A stretch of DNA of 64,000 nt from Oscillospiraceae bacterium (GCA_028692035.1 JAQUYD010000001.1:1-64000), one strand, 5' to 3'; positions 44,958 to 54,434 are shown, counted from the stretch's first letter. Translations and numbers: made by a program. Notes: generated by a model from the letters alone, not told the origin.

Positions 44958-45495
44958 ACCTCGATGAAAGGGCCCCATCAGAAAAATCGGCCCGAAACGA
45001 ATGGCTGGGAACTGATAGGGATTGAAGGGTTCCTGTTGGCGCATCCAACGCCCACACAAAGGGGGCGCCATCCCTTTGCAGCCTGCCTTTCGCCAACAGG
45101 GCGCTTTCCTCCCATTCCAGATCAATCTCTTCCCCACTGCAAAGCCGTTGTGAGGCTTGTGCAAGCAGATTTCCCATCGCTGCCTGCGGAATGGAATCCG
45201 TCCGGTAGTTTCCGGTCAACCCCCGATATTCTATCGTAACCTGACCGGTCTCAAAACGCATGATCATCCCCTTTAAAACTTCTGGCGCGTCAAATTCCAG
45301 CAAAAAAGAACCATCTTCTTCCCGGGATAAAAGCCCCTCTGCCACGAAATCGTCATACTGCAAAACAGCTTTTGCGTGGAACGGCTGTTCCAGCCATTCC
45401 GGCAGCCTGGGGGGGCCTCCTTTTGCTCCACAGCCGGATAACGCAAAAAACAGAATCGGTAAACAAACCCATAAACGCCATCGGAGCCTCATCAT
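44956..45495 (-). CDS. Unknown lipoprotein, 179 aa
   Basis: An exported lipoprotein with signal LWVCLPILFFALSGC (Cys about 22). The mature part is rich in beta strands (FHAKAVLQYDDFVAEGLLSRE, SFLLEFDAPEVLKGMIMRFETGQVTIEYRG), reminiscent of LolA/LppX-type lipid-binding folds, but I do not recognise a named family. It follows nnr by 24 bases with GGAGAGGG upstream and is probably co-transcribed with it. Confidence 0.75.
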   Translation of the reverse strand: MMRLRWRLWVCLPILFFALSGCGAKGGPPRLPEWLEQPFHAKAVLQYDDFVAEGLLSREEDGSFLLEFDAPEVLKGMIMRFETGQVTIEYRGLTGNYRTDSIPQAAMGNLLAQASQRLCSGEEIDLEWEESALLAKGRLQRDGAPFVWALDAPTGTLQSLSVPSHSFRADFSDGALSSR

Positions 45496-45519
45496 GCACC
45501 CTCTCCAATTTGTGTTTTT

Positions 45520-47058
45520 TTACAGGCCGTGGGCAACAAAGATCCGCGACAGATCCTCCAGAAGATCGCTGGGCAGCATACTGTACTGGGAGAGCCGCGC
45601 TGAACAGGCGTCGGCCGCCGCCCCATGCAAATACACTGCGCAAACGGCACTTTTCAGCGGTGCAATCCCCTGGGTGCAGAATCCTGCGATCATGCCCGCC
45701 AGCAAATCGCCGCTGCCGCCTTTCGCTAGGCCGGCATTGCCGGTCTGATTCACGAAGAAGGTTCCTCCCGGTTCAAAAATCGTCGTCACGCTGTCTTTCA
45801 AAACCACGATTACGCCAAAATCTGCTGTAAAGCGTTTTAGCTTTTCAATCCGGTTTTCGCGCAGCTCTTCGACCGAAATGCCCAGCAGGCGGGCCATCTC
45901 CCCCATGTGGGGCGTCAGGATTACCGGCTCCCTGGCCTGTTGTAATATTTCTATGCACCCGGACAAATTGTTTATGCCATCTGCATCGATAACCACCGGA
46001 CAAGCCGCGTTTTGTAGAACGCTTTCCAATAAACCGGCCACAGGACCTTTTTTTCCGATCCCACACCCAATCAAACAGGCACTCATGTTTGTCAAAGTTG
46101 CCAGAATACGCGGAAGGTTGCTTTCATGTATCGCTCCGTCCGTATCCAGCGCCAGCGGAAGGGTCATGGCCTCCGGCAGCCGGACCGTCAAGGGAACCAA
46201 AACCGAGGCCGGGGCCGCTGCCGTCAATAGACCTGCGCCGACCCGCGCCGACCCCATAGCGGAAAGCACTGCCGCACCAGAAAACCCGACACTGCCACAA
46301 ATATGAAGCAAGCGCCCATAGTCCCCTTTGTGCGAATCTGCCGCACGCTTTGGCAAAGCAGAAAACACATCGTCTTCCCCTACGAGAATGCCATCCTCCA
46401 ACGCCTCGTCACCCATATCCTCTGGCACTCCGATAGAGACCGTCTGCACTTCGCCCAAATGCCCACGGGCGGGCCAATAAAGCATCCCCGCCTTTACTCG
46501 ATGGAACGTGATTGTGAAGTCCCCCTGTACTGCGCCTTCCGCTGCCAGCCCGTTCTGGGCTGAAACGCCGCTGGGAACATCCAGGCAAAAGACTGCTGCC
46601 ACAGCTTGATTGATCTGCTCAAACAACGGTTTCATGCCGTCTGGAATCTCTCCGTGAAAGCCAGTGCCGAAGATCCCGTCTACGATCAGATCAGCAGCGG
46701 CAATTTTTTTCGCCGCCAATATTTCATTGGAACCAAAAGGCAGGACCTCAATCCCCATGCGCAAAAGCTGATCCAGCATCTCTTTGCTCTCCTCGGTGAT
46801 TGGCAGCTCATTCGCAAGGATGACCGAGACAACCCCTTCGTTCTCAAATAGTTTGCGCGCTACTACAAATGCGTCGCCGCCATTATTTCCCTTTCCTGCA
46901 ATGATTACACAACTGCGGCCACGCACATCCGCTTTTTTGCGGATCAATGCTGCGGCGGCGCTCCCGGCATTCTCCATCAGGCGAAAATCATTGATTCCCG
47001 CGTTGTTGCTAGCTTTTTCGATTTCTTTCATCCGATCAACGGTTACGATCCCTGTCAT
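45520..47058 (-). CDS. nnr: Bifunctional NAD(P)H-hydrate epimerase/dehydratase
   Basis: A 512-residue repair enzyme that restores hydrated NAD(P)H. The N-terminal YjeF epimerase domain (about 1-215) has GKGNNGGDAFVVAR and DGIFGTGFHG. The C-terminal ADP-dependent dehydratase domain (about 225-510) has KGDYGRLLHICGS, VIDADGINNL, LTPHMGEMARL and KGGSGDLLAGMIAGF. ATG 47058 has GGAAAGGG upstream; the track adds 49 residues spanning an upstream terminator. Confidence 0.95.
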   Translation of the reverse strand: MTGIVTVDRMKEIEKASNNAGINDFRLMENAGSAAAALIRKKADVRGRSCVIIAGKGNNGGDAFVVARKLFENEGVVSVILANELPITEESKEMLDQLLRMGIEVLPFGSNEILAAKKIAAADLIVDGIFGTGFHGEIPDGMKPLFEQINQAVAAVFCLDVPSGVSAQNGLAAEGAVQGDFTITFHRVKAGMLYWPARGHLGEVQTVSIGVPEDMGDEALEDGILVGEDDVFSALPKRAADSHKGDYGRLLHICGSVGFSGAAVLSAMGSARVGAGLLTAAAPASVLVPLTVRLPEAMTLPLALDTDGAIHESNLPRILATLTNMSACLIGCGIGKKGPVAGLLESVLQNAACPVVIDADGINNLSGCIEILQQAREPVILTPHMGEMARLLGISVEELRENRIEKLKRFTADFGVIVVLKDSVTTIFEPGGTFFVNQTGNAGLAKGGSGDLLAGMIAGFCTQGIAPLKSAVCAVYLHGAAADACSARLSQYSMLPSDLLEDLSRIFVAHGL

Positions 47059-47089
47059 AGGGTACCACCCTTTCCTTTGTTTGATAAAG

Positions 47090-47117
47090 AAGCCCTCGTT
47101 TATAAAACGAGGGCTTT
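47090..47117 (-). terminator. Terminator of the DUF6106-like gene
   Basis: A 12-bp perfect stem (AAGCCCTCGTTT and complement) with a 4-base loop, between that gene and nnr. Confidence 0.8.
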
Positions 47118-47143
47118 CCAATTTCTGTTTCAAATAGGCCCAA

Positions 47144-47668
47144 TCACCGGCGGCCAAAAAGCTCTTGATACATATGCCGCGGGATTCGCTCCTTGATCGC
47201 TTCAATCAAACGTTCCGATCCGTTGAACACCACCAGCGTATTGCCTTCACTGGAGCCCTTGGCTACAAAATACCAAAGATTTTCTGATTTGGGACTGTCA
47301 CAGGCGAAAATCTTTTTTTCATATTGTTTCTGGGTGTGCTCCTCCGGAAGATAAGCCCCAAAATCGTCAAAATTTTTGCAGGAATCAGAAATCAGCCGCT
47401 TCCTGGTCCGTTTGGCGATGATTGTATCAATATCAAAGGTATCATTGGTCAGAGAATATTCAAATTCAATGGACCGGCGGGTAATAAAGAAATACCCAAA
47501 ATAAACAGAAAGCCCAGCCAAAACCCAACAGAATGGGAAAAACATCCCCAAAAACAAAAAGCCCGCCGCCAGTCCCAGGCACAAAAGGACAATCGCTGTG
47601 ATTTTCACCCAATCCATCGAGCTTTTTTTCTTTTTTACGATTTCTTCAATAAAAACGTCCCGAACCAT
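47144..47668 (-). CDS. DUF6106-like membrane protein, 174 aa
   Basis: A small protein with two adjacent hydrophobic segments (about 22-62) that probably form a membrane hairpin, then a soluble domain of about 110 residues (EYSLTNDTFDIDTIIAKRTRKRLI, VVFNGSERLIEAIKERIPRHMY). This layout fits DUF6106, a Clostridia family of unknown role; the label is from memory. Single-gene unit ending at the hairpin at 47090. Confidence 0.7.
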   Translation of the reverse strand: MVRDVFIEEIVKKKKSSMDWVKITAIVLLCLGLAAGFLFLGMFFPFCWVLAGLSVYFGYFFITRRSIEFEYSLTNDTFDIDTIIAKRTRKRLISDSCKNFDDFGAYLPEEHTQKQYEKKIFACDSPKSENLWYFVAKGSSEGNTLVVFNGSERLIEAIKERIPRHMYQELFGRR

Positions 47669-47800
47669 TGTTCTTCTCCTTTATTGGCTGGAATTGCGCC
47701 AAAAATTCCTTTTATACGATGAATCGATTGTAGCATAAAATCCTGTGAAAAACAACCGCCAGCAATCATTTTCGTTTTCTTGTGCCTGATGAATTTTTGC

Positions 47801-47829
47801 TTGCTTTTTTTTTTAGGATGTGCTATGGT
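47801..47829 (+). promoter_or_regulatory. Promoter of the Phe T-box/pheST transcript
   Basis: TTGCTT and TATGGT are separated by 17 bases, directly ahead of the T-box leader. Confidence 0.55.
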
Positions 47830-47835
47830 TAATTG

Positions 47836-48095
47836 TAATCAAATAACGCTGAGACTGGGAAAGTAAAAATCCTGTAATCCGCGCCAGAGAAGATCGGCCA
47901 CCGGCTGCAAGCAGATCTGCGGGTTTGTTTTTTGAAGTTCACCCACGAGCGGCGGCGCTGAACCGATAAGTAGGCGCTGACGGCTGCCACCGTTAACTGG
48001 CGTCAAGCGTTTGCCTTTGGGCAAAAATTTGGGTGGTACCGCGGAATCCGCTATGTGGCTTTCGTCCCTTGATGGGATGAAGGCTTTTTCTTTTG
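47836..48095 (+). promoter_or_regulatory. T-box riboswitch (phenylalanine) upstream of pheST
   Basis: This leader has the T-box layout. Stem I contains GAAGTTCACC with a TTC (Phe) specifier at 47938-47940. The conserved sequence GGGTGGTACCGCGGA is at 48031-48045, whose TGGT would pair with the ACCA end of uncharged tRNA-Phe. A terminator hairpin (GCTTTCGTCCC with GGGATGAAGGC, then T5) lies at about 48058-48094. Shortage of charged tRNA-Phe should therefore raise PheST. No gene lies in 47669-48208; 48096-48208 is ordinary leader. Confidence 0.92.
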
Positions 48096-48208
48096 TCCGC
48101 AGCTCCTTTCTCTTTTTTGTTCCAGCAGGCATGGATTTCTCCATCTGGTAAGAAACTTTTTTCCAATTCTGTTCTATTTTTGTCTAATTTAAAATTGAGG
48201 TGAATAAA

Positions 48209-49228
48209 ATGAAAGCTGCTTTGGAAGCAATCCGGCAAAAAATTGTCGTTGAGCTGCAAGAGGCCCACGATATGCAAGCGCTGGAAAACATTCGTGTCAA
48301 ATTCCTTGGCAAAAAAGGAGAGCTCACTGCCATCTTAAAACAGATGGGTACTCTCTCTGCCGAGGAGCGCCCTGTCATCGGCCAGCTCGCCAATGATATC
48401 CGCGTCTTTATGGAAGACCATATTGCCGGGCGTTCCGCACAGCTCAAGGACGAATTGACCCAGCAGAAAATGAAAGCCGAAAAGCTGGACGTTACCCTTC
48501 CTGGGAAAAAGAATCCCATTGGCAAAAAACATCCGCTGAACATTGTGCTTGACGAGATCAAGGAGATCTTTCTCGGCATGGGCTTTAGCATTGCCACCGG
48601 ACCCGAAATAGAACTGGACTACTACAATTTTGAAGCGCTGAATATCCCAAAAGACCATCCGGCCCGCGACACGCAGGACACGTTCTACATTTCTGATAAC
48701 GTACTGCTGCGCACCCAGACCTCTCCGATCCAGGTTCGGGTCATGGAAAAACAAAAACCGCCAATCCGCGTTCTTGCACCGGGCCGTGTTTATCGTTCCG
48801 ACGCGGTCGACGCCACCCATTCCCCGCTGTTCCATCAAATCGAGGGGCTGGTGGTAGACAAAGGAATTACCATGGCGGATTTGAAAGGTACGTTGGAAAT
48901 TTTTGTGAAACGTTTGTACGGCGAGGATTCGGTGGTGCGGTTCCGTCCCCACCACTTCCCCTTTACTGAGCCTTCCGCCGAATTGGACTGCATGTGCTTT
49001 AACTGCCACGGCAAAGGCTGCCGCCTGTGCAAGGGCGAGGGTTGGATTGAAATTCTCGGCTGTGGCATGGTGCATCCTAAAGTATTGTCCAATTGCGGCA
49101 TCGACCCGGAAGTTTACAGTGGCTTTGCCTTCGGAATGGGGTTGGAACGCGTTGTCATGCGCCGTTTCAACATTGACGACATGCGGCTGCTGTACGAAAA
49201 CGATCTGCGGTTCTTGAATCAATTCTAA
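48209..49228 (+). CDS. pheS: Phenylalanyl-tRNA synthetase alpha subunit
   Basis: A 339-residue class II synthetase subunit. The N-terminal coiled coil (about 1-85) grips tRNA. Class II motifs include [53 protein letters not shown] and the C-terminal [12 protein letters not shown]. The start at ATG 48209 follows GAGGTG by six bases; the track start is nine bases earlier and weaker. Acts with PheT as an alpha2beta2 enzyme. Confidence 0.97.
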   Translation: MKAALEAIRQKIVVELQEAHDMQALENIRVKFLGKKGELTAILKQMGTLSAEERPVIGQLANDIRVFMEDHIAGRSAQLKDELTQQKMKAEKLDVTLPGKKNPIGKKHPLNIVLDEIKEIFLGMGFSIATGPEIELDYYNFEALNIPKDHPARDTQDTFYISDNVLLRTQTSPIQVRVMEKQKPPIRVLAPGRVYRSDAVDATHSPLFHQIEGLVVDKGITMADLKGTLEIFVKRLYGEDSVVRFRPHHFPFTEPSAELDCMCFNCHGKGCRLCKGEGWIEILGCGMVHPKVLSNCGIDPEVYSGFAFGMGLERVVMRRFNIDDMRLLYENDLRFLNQF

Positions 49229-49240
49229 GGAGGAATAACC

Positions 49241-51616
49241 ATGAATTTATCCATGAAATGGCTTTCCGATTTCGTAAAGCTGAAAGTAGAGCCCCGGGAA
49301 TTCTCCGAAAGAATGTCTTTGTCCGGTTCTAAAGTCGAAGGCTGGGAAATCGAAGGCGAAGAGATCAAAAACGTCGTGGTCGGTAAAATCCTGTCTATTG
49401 AGCCCCATCCGGATGCTGATAAGCTGGTTGTCTGCCAGATCGACGTAGGGGAATCCGAACCCATTCAGATCGTGACTGGCGCGACCAACGTGTTCCCCGG
49501 CGCCATTGTACCCGTGGCAAAAGACAAATCTGTGCTGCCTGGCGGCAAGGAAATCCGCAAAGGGAAACTGCGGGGCGTTGTCTCCAACGGAATGCTCTGC
49601 TCTTTGGGCGAGCTGGGGCTGACTGCCCACGATTTTCCTTATGCCATCGAAGACGGCATCTTCATTATAGAAGAGGACTGCCAGGTGGGACAGGACATCC
49701 GTTCCGCCATCGGCCTGGACGACACCTGTGTGGAATTTGAAATCACCCCCAACCGCCCGGATTGTCTATCTGTCATCGGCCTTGCCCGGGAGGTTGCGGT
49801 CACTTTTGGGAAAAATCTGACGCTTCATACCCCCTTGGTTCAGCACGAAACCGGCGATATCCACGACCTGTTGTCCGTGTCGGTGGAGAACGCCCAACTG
49901 TGCCAGCGCTATGTGGCTAAAATGGTCAAAAATATAAAAATCAAGCCTTCGCCCCGCTGGATGCGGGAACGGCTGCGCGCCAGTGGTGTGCGCCCCATCA
50001 ACAACATCGTTGATATCACCAACTATGTGATGCTGGAATATGGCCAGCCGATGCATGCATTTGATTACCAATATGTCAAAGGCGGCAAAATCGTCGTCCG
50101 TAACGCCAAAGTGGGAGAGTCGATCATGACCCTTGACGGTACACAACGCTCCCTTTCCCCCGAAATGCTGGTCATTTGTGATGAGGAGAAGCCCTCCGCT
50201 GTCGCAGGCGTGATGGGCGGTGAATACAGCGGCATTATGGACGATACCAACACCATCGTGTTTGAGTCCGCCTGTTTTTCGGGCACTTCCATCCGCACCA
50301 CGGCCAGAAAACTCGGTATGCGTACTGAAAGCTCCGCCCGTTTTGAAAAGGGCCTGGACAGCGAAACCTGCATTCCTGCCGTCCTGCGCGCCTGCGAACT
50401 TGTAGAAATGTTGGGCGCCGGCGAAGTGGTCGGCGGTATGATCGATGTGGATCATGCTGCTTATCAGCCCACCCGGATCACACTGAATCCGGAGTGGATC
50501 AATCGGTTCATCGGCATTGACGTCAGCCGCGAAGAAATGGTTTCCATTCTGGAGCAGCTGGACTGCAAAGTGGATGGAGATACCATCATTGCCCCCTCTT
50601 TCCGTAAAGATTTGGAGCATAAAGCGGATATCGCCGAGGAAGTGGCACGGTTCCACGGCTATGATAAGATTCCAACCACTGCCATCCGCGGCGCCGCCCA
50701 GGGCGCGCTGACCGACTATCAAAAATTTGAGCGTACCATCCTGGATACGTTGCTGGCCCAAGGCTGCTATGAAATCTCTACCTACTCGTTCATCAGCCCT
50801 AAATACTATGACAAAATCCGCCTGCCGGCAGATAGCCCGCTGCGCAAATCTGTTGTCATTTTAAACCCGTTGGGAGAAGATACCAGCGTTATGCGCACCA
50901 TCGTGATCCCTTCGATGATGGAAATCCTTTCTAAAAACTACAATAACCGCAACGCTGCCGCCAGTTTATTTGAAATGGCCAACGAATACATCCCGGTCGA
51001 AGGGCAGGAACTGCCGGATGAAAACCCGGTCATCACAATTGGCCAATACGGCTCTTCCTACGATTTCTTTACGCTGAAAGGCGTTGTAGAAAATCTTTTG
51101 TCCGTGCTGGGAGCCGAAAACCTTTCAGTGGAAGCGGAAAGCGCCATCCCCTATTATCATCCTGGCCGCTGCGCAAGAATTTTTTCCGGTTCGGTGGAAC
51201 TGGGCACCATTGGCGAAATCCATCCCCAGGTTGCGGAGAACTATGGAATCGGTGTAAAGGTATATGTTGCCCGCTTGAGCTGTAACGCACTATTTGAAGT
51301 TCGCTGCAATGAGAAGGAGTATCATCCTCTGCCGAAATTCCCGGCCACAACCCGCGATTTGGCTCTGCTGTGTGATGATGAACTGCCTGTGCAGTCCATC
51401 GAAAAAGCAATCCGCGTTGGCGCCGGTAAGCTTTTGGAGCGGATTGATCTATTCGATATCTACAAGGGTCAGCAGATTCCGGACGGAAAAAAGAGTGTCG
51501 CTTATAATATTACCATGCGTTCCGCGGATCGGACCCTCAATGACGAGGACGTAGAGAAAGCGATGGGCAAAATTCTCAAAAACCTGTCGGATTTGGGCGC
51601 CGCGATTCGGGAGTGA
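49241..51616 (+). CDS. pheT: Phenylalanyl-tRNA synthetase beta subunit
   Basis: A 791-residue full-length PheT. It has an N-terminal tRNA-binding/EMAP domain (VVGKILSIEPHPDADKLVVCQIDVG, about 45-150), a B3/4 editing region (about 210-380), B5 (about 405-470) and a C-terminal anticodon-binding FDX-ACB domain (YHPLPKFPATTRDLALLCDDELPV, about 695-790). It starts 12 bases after pheS with GGAGG. The antisense ORF 49766..50761 is a shadow. Confidence 0.97.
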   Translation: MNLSMKWLSDFVKLKVEPREFSERMSLSGSKVEGWEIEGEEIKNVVVGKILSIEPHPDADKLVVCQIDVGESEPIQIVTGATNVFPGAIVPVAKDKSVLPGGKEIRKGKLRGVVSNGMLCSLGELGLTAHDFPYAIEDGIFIIEEDCQVGQDIRSAIGLDDTCVEFEITPNRPDCLSVIGLAREVAVTFGKNLTLHTPLVQHETGDIHDLLSVSVENAQLCQRYVAKMVKNIKIKPSPRWMRERLRASGVRPINNIVDITNYVMLEYGQPMHAFDYQYVKGGKIVVRNAKVGESIMTLDGTQRSLSPEMLVICDEEKPSAVAGVMGGEYSGIMDDTNTIVFESACFSGTSIRTTARKLGMRTESSARFEKGLDSETCIPAVLRACELVEMLGAGEVVGGMIDVDHAAYQPTRITLNPEWINRFIGIDVSREEMVSILEQLDCKVDGDTIIAPSFRKDLEHKADIAEEVARFHGYDKIPTTAIRGAAQGALTDYQKFERTILDTLLAQGCYEISTYSFISPKYYDKIRLPADSPLRKSVVILNPLGEDTSVMRTIVIPSMMEILSKNYNNRNAAASLFEMANEYIPVEGQELPDENPVITIGQYGSSYDFFTLKGVVENLLSVLGAENLSVEAESAIPYYHPGRCARIFSGSVELGTIGEIHPQVAENYGIGVKVYVARLSCNALFEVRCNEKEYHPLPKFPATTRDLALLCDDELPVQSIEKAIRVGAGKLLERIDLFDIYKGQQIPDGKKSVAYNITMRSADRTLNDEDVEKAMGKILKNLSDLGAAIRE

Positions 51617-51688
51617 TATCTCACAGCAAGCGGGAAAAAATGGTATATCTATACAAAGATCCGAAAAAATGTTTGCTGATTCTTCCCC

Positions 51689-51717
51689 TTGTTATTTCGT
51701 CTCGTTTGGTGTATGCT
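51689..51717 (+). promoter_or_regulatory. Promoter of ireB
   Basis: TTGTTA and TATGCT are separated by 17 bases, 50 bases before the chosen start. Confidence 0.6.
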
Positions 51718-51766
51718 AAGAATGTAGTTGTCAGAAATTAGAAAACCGAAGAATGGAGGGTGTTTT

Positions 51767-52012
51767 ATGCACGAACCTACAATTTCCTTCTCGATCCATG
51801 AGGACAAAGAGCAGGAGATGAAAGAAATTTTGACGACAGTGTATGATGCGCTCCGCCAAAAGGGATATAATCCTATCAATCAGATTGTAGGTTATATCTT
51901 GTCCGAGGATCCGACGTATATTACAACTCATAATAACGCGCGCAGCTTAATTCGCCGGATTGACCGCGATGAGTTACTGCAAATCCTGGTAAAATCCTAT
52001 TTAAACGATTAA
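51767..52012 (+). CDS. ireB: IreB-family regulatory phosphoprotein
   Basis: An 81-residue cytosolic protein of the IreB (DUF965) family, substrate of the IreK-type Ser/Thr kinase that controls envelope-stress and cephalosporin tolerance in enterococci. [53 protein letters not shown] is nearly complete family sequence. ATG 51767 has GGAGGG upstream; the track's extra 13 residues are unlikely. No Ser/Thr kinase is adjacent in this window. Confidence 0.93.
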   Translation: MHEPTISFSIHEDKEQEMKEILTTVYDALRQKGYNPINQIVGYILSEDPTYITTHNNARSLIRRIDRDELLQILVKSYLND

Positions 52013-52018
52013 GAACAC

Positions 52019-52050
52019 CCCGCCAGATGCTAAAATCCGGCGGGCTTTTC
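52019..52050 (+). terminator. Terminator of ireB
   Basis: CCCGCCAGAT pairs with ATCCGGCGGG, followed by CTTTTCTTTT, seven bases past the ireB stop. Confidence 0.85.
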
Positions 52051-52096
52051 TTTTAGCCAAAAGCTATTGGATTTCTCTTTGGCTTGGATCTTTTTG

Positions 52097-52125
52097 TTTA
52101 CTTACCACAGAATTTGTGGTATACT
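52097..52125 (+). promoter_or_regulatory. Promoter with an embedded inverted repeat, upstream of the 98-aa gene
   Basis: TTTACT and TATACT are separated by 17 bases. The perfect inverted repeat TACCACA-gaatt-TGTGGTA (52103-52121) fills this spacer and touches the -10. A repressor bound here would block polymerase, so it is a good operator candidate. I cannot name the regulator. Confidence 0.5.
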
Positions 52126-52197
52126 AATTTGTAGTATCTATATTTTGCTATATGGAGCCATATCGCTCCATTTCTTGTTGTAAGGAGGTTTTGACCC

Positions 52198-52494
52198 ATG
52201 AGCGATAAAAAAGAACCGTTTTTGATGTATAAAGGCAAACCGCTGGTTCGTTCTGGCAATACTTTGTATTATGGGGATATGAACGATCCATATGTGATCA
52301 TGATGCAGATCGCTTCTACCCACCCAGGATATGATATGGACATGGCCGAAAAAATTTCGATCCAGCTGTTGGCCACCGATACCGATCTTCGACCGAAAGA
52401 GCGAATCATTCGTAAAAGCGAAAAGGTGGGGCTTTATAATGCCCTGGATATTGGAAGCATTTGGTTGGAACGGGCGCTTGCCGGCACGATGTAA
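52198..52494 (+). CDS. Unknown 98-aa protein, conserved-looking
   Basis: A small soluble protein with no signal or membrane segment. It opens with a beta-rich part (PFLMYKGKPLVRSGNTLYYGDM), followed by a helical part (YDMDMAEKISIQLLATDTD, LYNALDIGSIWLERAL). I have the impression of similar proteins in other Clostridia but know no function. It has a near-perfect GGAGG seven bases before ATG, its own promoter, and ends just before the 64-bp palindrome. Its expression may be controlled by the promoter-embedded repeat. Confidence 0.8.
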   Translation: MSDKKEPFLMYKGKPLVRSGNTLYYGDMNDPYVIMMQIASTHPGYDMDMAEKISIQLLATDTDLRPKERIIRKSEKVGLYNALDIGSIWLERALAGTM

Positions 52495-52502
52495 AAAAGC
52501 CC

Positions 52503-52566
52503 TTCCCTTTCAGGAATAGAAAAAGGACAGGCAATTGCCTGTCCTTTTTCTATTCCTGAAAGGGAA
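52503..52566. terminator. 64-bp perfect palindrome, bidirectional terminator
   Basis: 32 bases are followed immediately by their exact complement with no spacer. The core (AAAAAGGACAGGCAA and complement) is a classic terminator for both convergent genes. The outer 15 bp per side extend the stem far beyond what termination needs. Confidence 0.85.
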
Positions 52567-52572
52567 ACAAAA

Positions 52573-53523
52573 CTATTTCTTCGCTTGATATGCCTCTTTG
52601 GCTTTTGCTGCGATATTTTCGGCGCTGAGTCCATAAATTTCTAGCATTTTGGCAGCTGGCCCGGAGCTACCAAATACATCGTTGACGCCCACGCGCACCA
52701 CCGGGACGGGACATCCACCGCAGACCGCCGAACAAACTGCCTCTCCAAGGCCGCCGATCACGCTGTGCTCTTCCGCCGTCACAATCAGTCCGGTCTCCCG
52801 CGCCGCTTGAAGCACCAGTTCTACATCCAGCGGTTTAATGGTATGGATATTTAAAACCCGTGCAGAAATTCCCTGCTCTTCCAACATTTCTGCTGCTTTC
52901 AACGCCTCTTGAACCATCAGGCCGGTGGCAATAATGGTCAAATCCGTTCCATCGCGCAGAGAAACGCCCTTGCCAATTTCAAAACGATAGGTCTCTGGAT
53001 TGTTGACATTTTCCACCGCCAAACGGCCCAAACGCATATAAACCGGACCTTGATAGGTAGAGATGGCCTTGACCGCTTCGCGGGTCTCTAGGTCGTCCGC
53101 CGGGCTAAGTACGATCATACCAGGAATCGTGCGCATCAACCCGATATCTTCGCAGCACTGGTGGGTGGCGCCGTCCTCTCCCACTGAAATACCCGCATGG
53201 GTAGCACAAATTTTAACGTTCAGATGCGGATACCCCACCGAATTGCGAATCTGCTCAAAAGCGCGGCCCGCAGCAAACATGGCAAAGGAGGACGCAAACG
53301 GAATTTTTCCCGCTGCTGCCAGGCCGGCGGCAACGCCGATCATATTTCCCTCGGCAATCCCACAATCGAAAAAACGCTCCGGCGCTTTTTTTTGGAACAG
53401 CTCTGTTTTTGTAGATTTGGACAGGTCCGCATCCAATACAACGACATCTTTATTTTCATCTGCCAGAAGAGCCAAGGCTTCTCCATAGCTTTCCCGGGTG
53501 GCTTTTTTTGTAAAACTAGCCAT
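52573..53523 (-). CDS. Transketolase C-terminal subunit
   Basis: A 316-residue half-transketolase carrying the pyrimidine-binding and C-terminal domains (equivalent to residues ~330 onward of full TktA). FDCGIAEGNMIGVAAGLAAAGKIPFASSFAMF and THAGISVGEDGATHQ are typical. VLNIHTIKPLDVE lies in the C-domain. Together with the N-terminal subunit it interconverts pentose phosphates. ATG 53523 has AAAGG upstream. Confidence 0.93.
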   Translation of the reverse strand: MASFTKKATRESYGEALALLADENKDVVVLDADLSKSTKTELFQKKAPERFFDCGIAEGNMIGVAAGLAAAGKIPFASSFAMFAAGRAFEQIRNSVGYPHLNVKICATHAGISVGEDGATHQCCEDIGLMRTIPGMIVLSPADDLETREAVKAISTYQGPVYMRLGRLAVENVNNPETYRFEIGKGVSLRDGTDLTIIATGLMVQEALKAAEMLEEQGISARVLNIHTIKPLDVELVLQAARETGLIVTAEEHSVIGGLGEAVCSAVCGGCPVPVVRVGVNDVFGSSGPAAKMLEIYGLSAENIAAKAKEAYQAKK

Positions 53524-53573
53524 TTGAAACATCCTTTCTTTTGCAGAAGTTTTCCCAAAAACGCTTCTGGTTT

Positions 53574-54416
53574 TTATTCGAGCCCCGACAAAACCTTTTC
53601 AAGATCAGAGACCGCCGTCCGGTACTGTTCGTCGTTAGGCGCGGCGCCATGCCATGCTACATTGTCCGCCATAAAAGAGACATCCTTGCCCTTCACCGTC
53701 TGCGCCACAATTACCGTAGGCCTACCCTTGGTTTGTTTGGCTTCATCAAATGCGGTAGCCAAAGCGTCAAAATCATGGCCATCAATCTCGATGGTATGGA
53801 ACCCAAAAGCGGAAAATTTTTCTGCAATGGGATAAGGGGAACAAATATCCCCGACCCGGCCGTCAATCTGCAACCCATTGTTATCGACCACCAGGCAAAG
53901 ATTATCCAGCTTCCGGTGTCCTGCAAACATCGCCGCTTCCCAGATCTGCCCCTCCTGGATCTCGCCGTCGCCGGTCACCGCATAAATGCGGTAATCCTTC
54001 TGGCCCAATTTGGCCGCAAGCGCCATTCCACAAGCAGCAGAAAGGCCCTGGCCCAGCGAACCGGTAGACATATCAACTCCCGGGATGTGTTTCATATCCG
54101 GATGCCCTTGTAGCATCGCGCCAGGATGGCGGAATTTTTTCAGTTCATCCAATGGGAAAAAACCTTTTAACGCCAGCGCCGTGTATAACGCCGGGCAGGT
54201 GTGCCCTTTTGAAAGTACAAACCGATCCCGATCTGGCCAGTGCGGATTTTGCGGATCAACATGTAGCTCCGCAAAATACAAATAGGTCAGGATGTCCGCC
54301 ACCGACAGTGATCCGCCCGGATGACCGGATTTGCCGGAGTAAACCGCTTCCAGTGCGCCTAAACGCACTTTGCAGGCAGTTTTTTGCAGCTGATGTTTTA
54401 AGGATTCTTCCATCAT
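53574..54416 (-). CDS. Transketolase N-terminal subunit
   Basis: A 280-residue half-transketolase with the thiamine-diphosphate binding domain. GHPGGSLSVADILTYLYF, SKGHTCPALYTALALKGF, DMSTGSLGQGLSAACGMALA and the cofactor motif GDGEIQEGQIWEAAMFAGHRKLDNLCLVVDNN are all present. Start at ATG 54416 with GGAGGAGG. It precedes the C-terminal half by 50 bases; the split arrangement is common in anaerobic Firmicutes and archaea. Confidence 0.95.
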   Translation of the reverse strand: MMEESLKHQLQKTACKVRLGALEAVYSGKSGHPGGSLSVADILTYLYFAELHVDPQNPHWPDRDRFVLSKGHTCPALYTALALKGFFPLDELKKFRHPGAMLQGHPDMKHIPGVDMSTGSLGQGLSAACGMALAAKLGQKDYRIYAVTGDGEIQEGQIWEAAMFAGHRKLDNLCLVVDNNGLQIDGRVGDICSPYPIAEKFSAFGFHTIEIDGHDFDALATAFDEAKQTKGRPTVIVAQTVKGKDVSFMADNVAWHGAAPNDEQYRTAVSDLEKVLSGLE

Positions 54417-54434
54417 AAATGCCTCCTCCGAAAA

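Noticed and set aside
44814-45164. 116-aa ORF considered as a possible antitoxin for the EndoA-type gene
   Set aside because: It lies out of frame over the lipoprotein gene and crosses that gene's terminator, and it shows no DNA-binding antitoxin pattern.
48335-49222. 295-aa antisense ORF in pheS
   Set aside because: Same reason: shadow of a well-recognised synthetase gene.
49766-50761. 331-aa antisense ORF in pheT
   Set aside because: Long only because the coding strand lacks the matching stop complements; rich in His/Gly and without start signal. pheT is certain.
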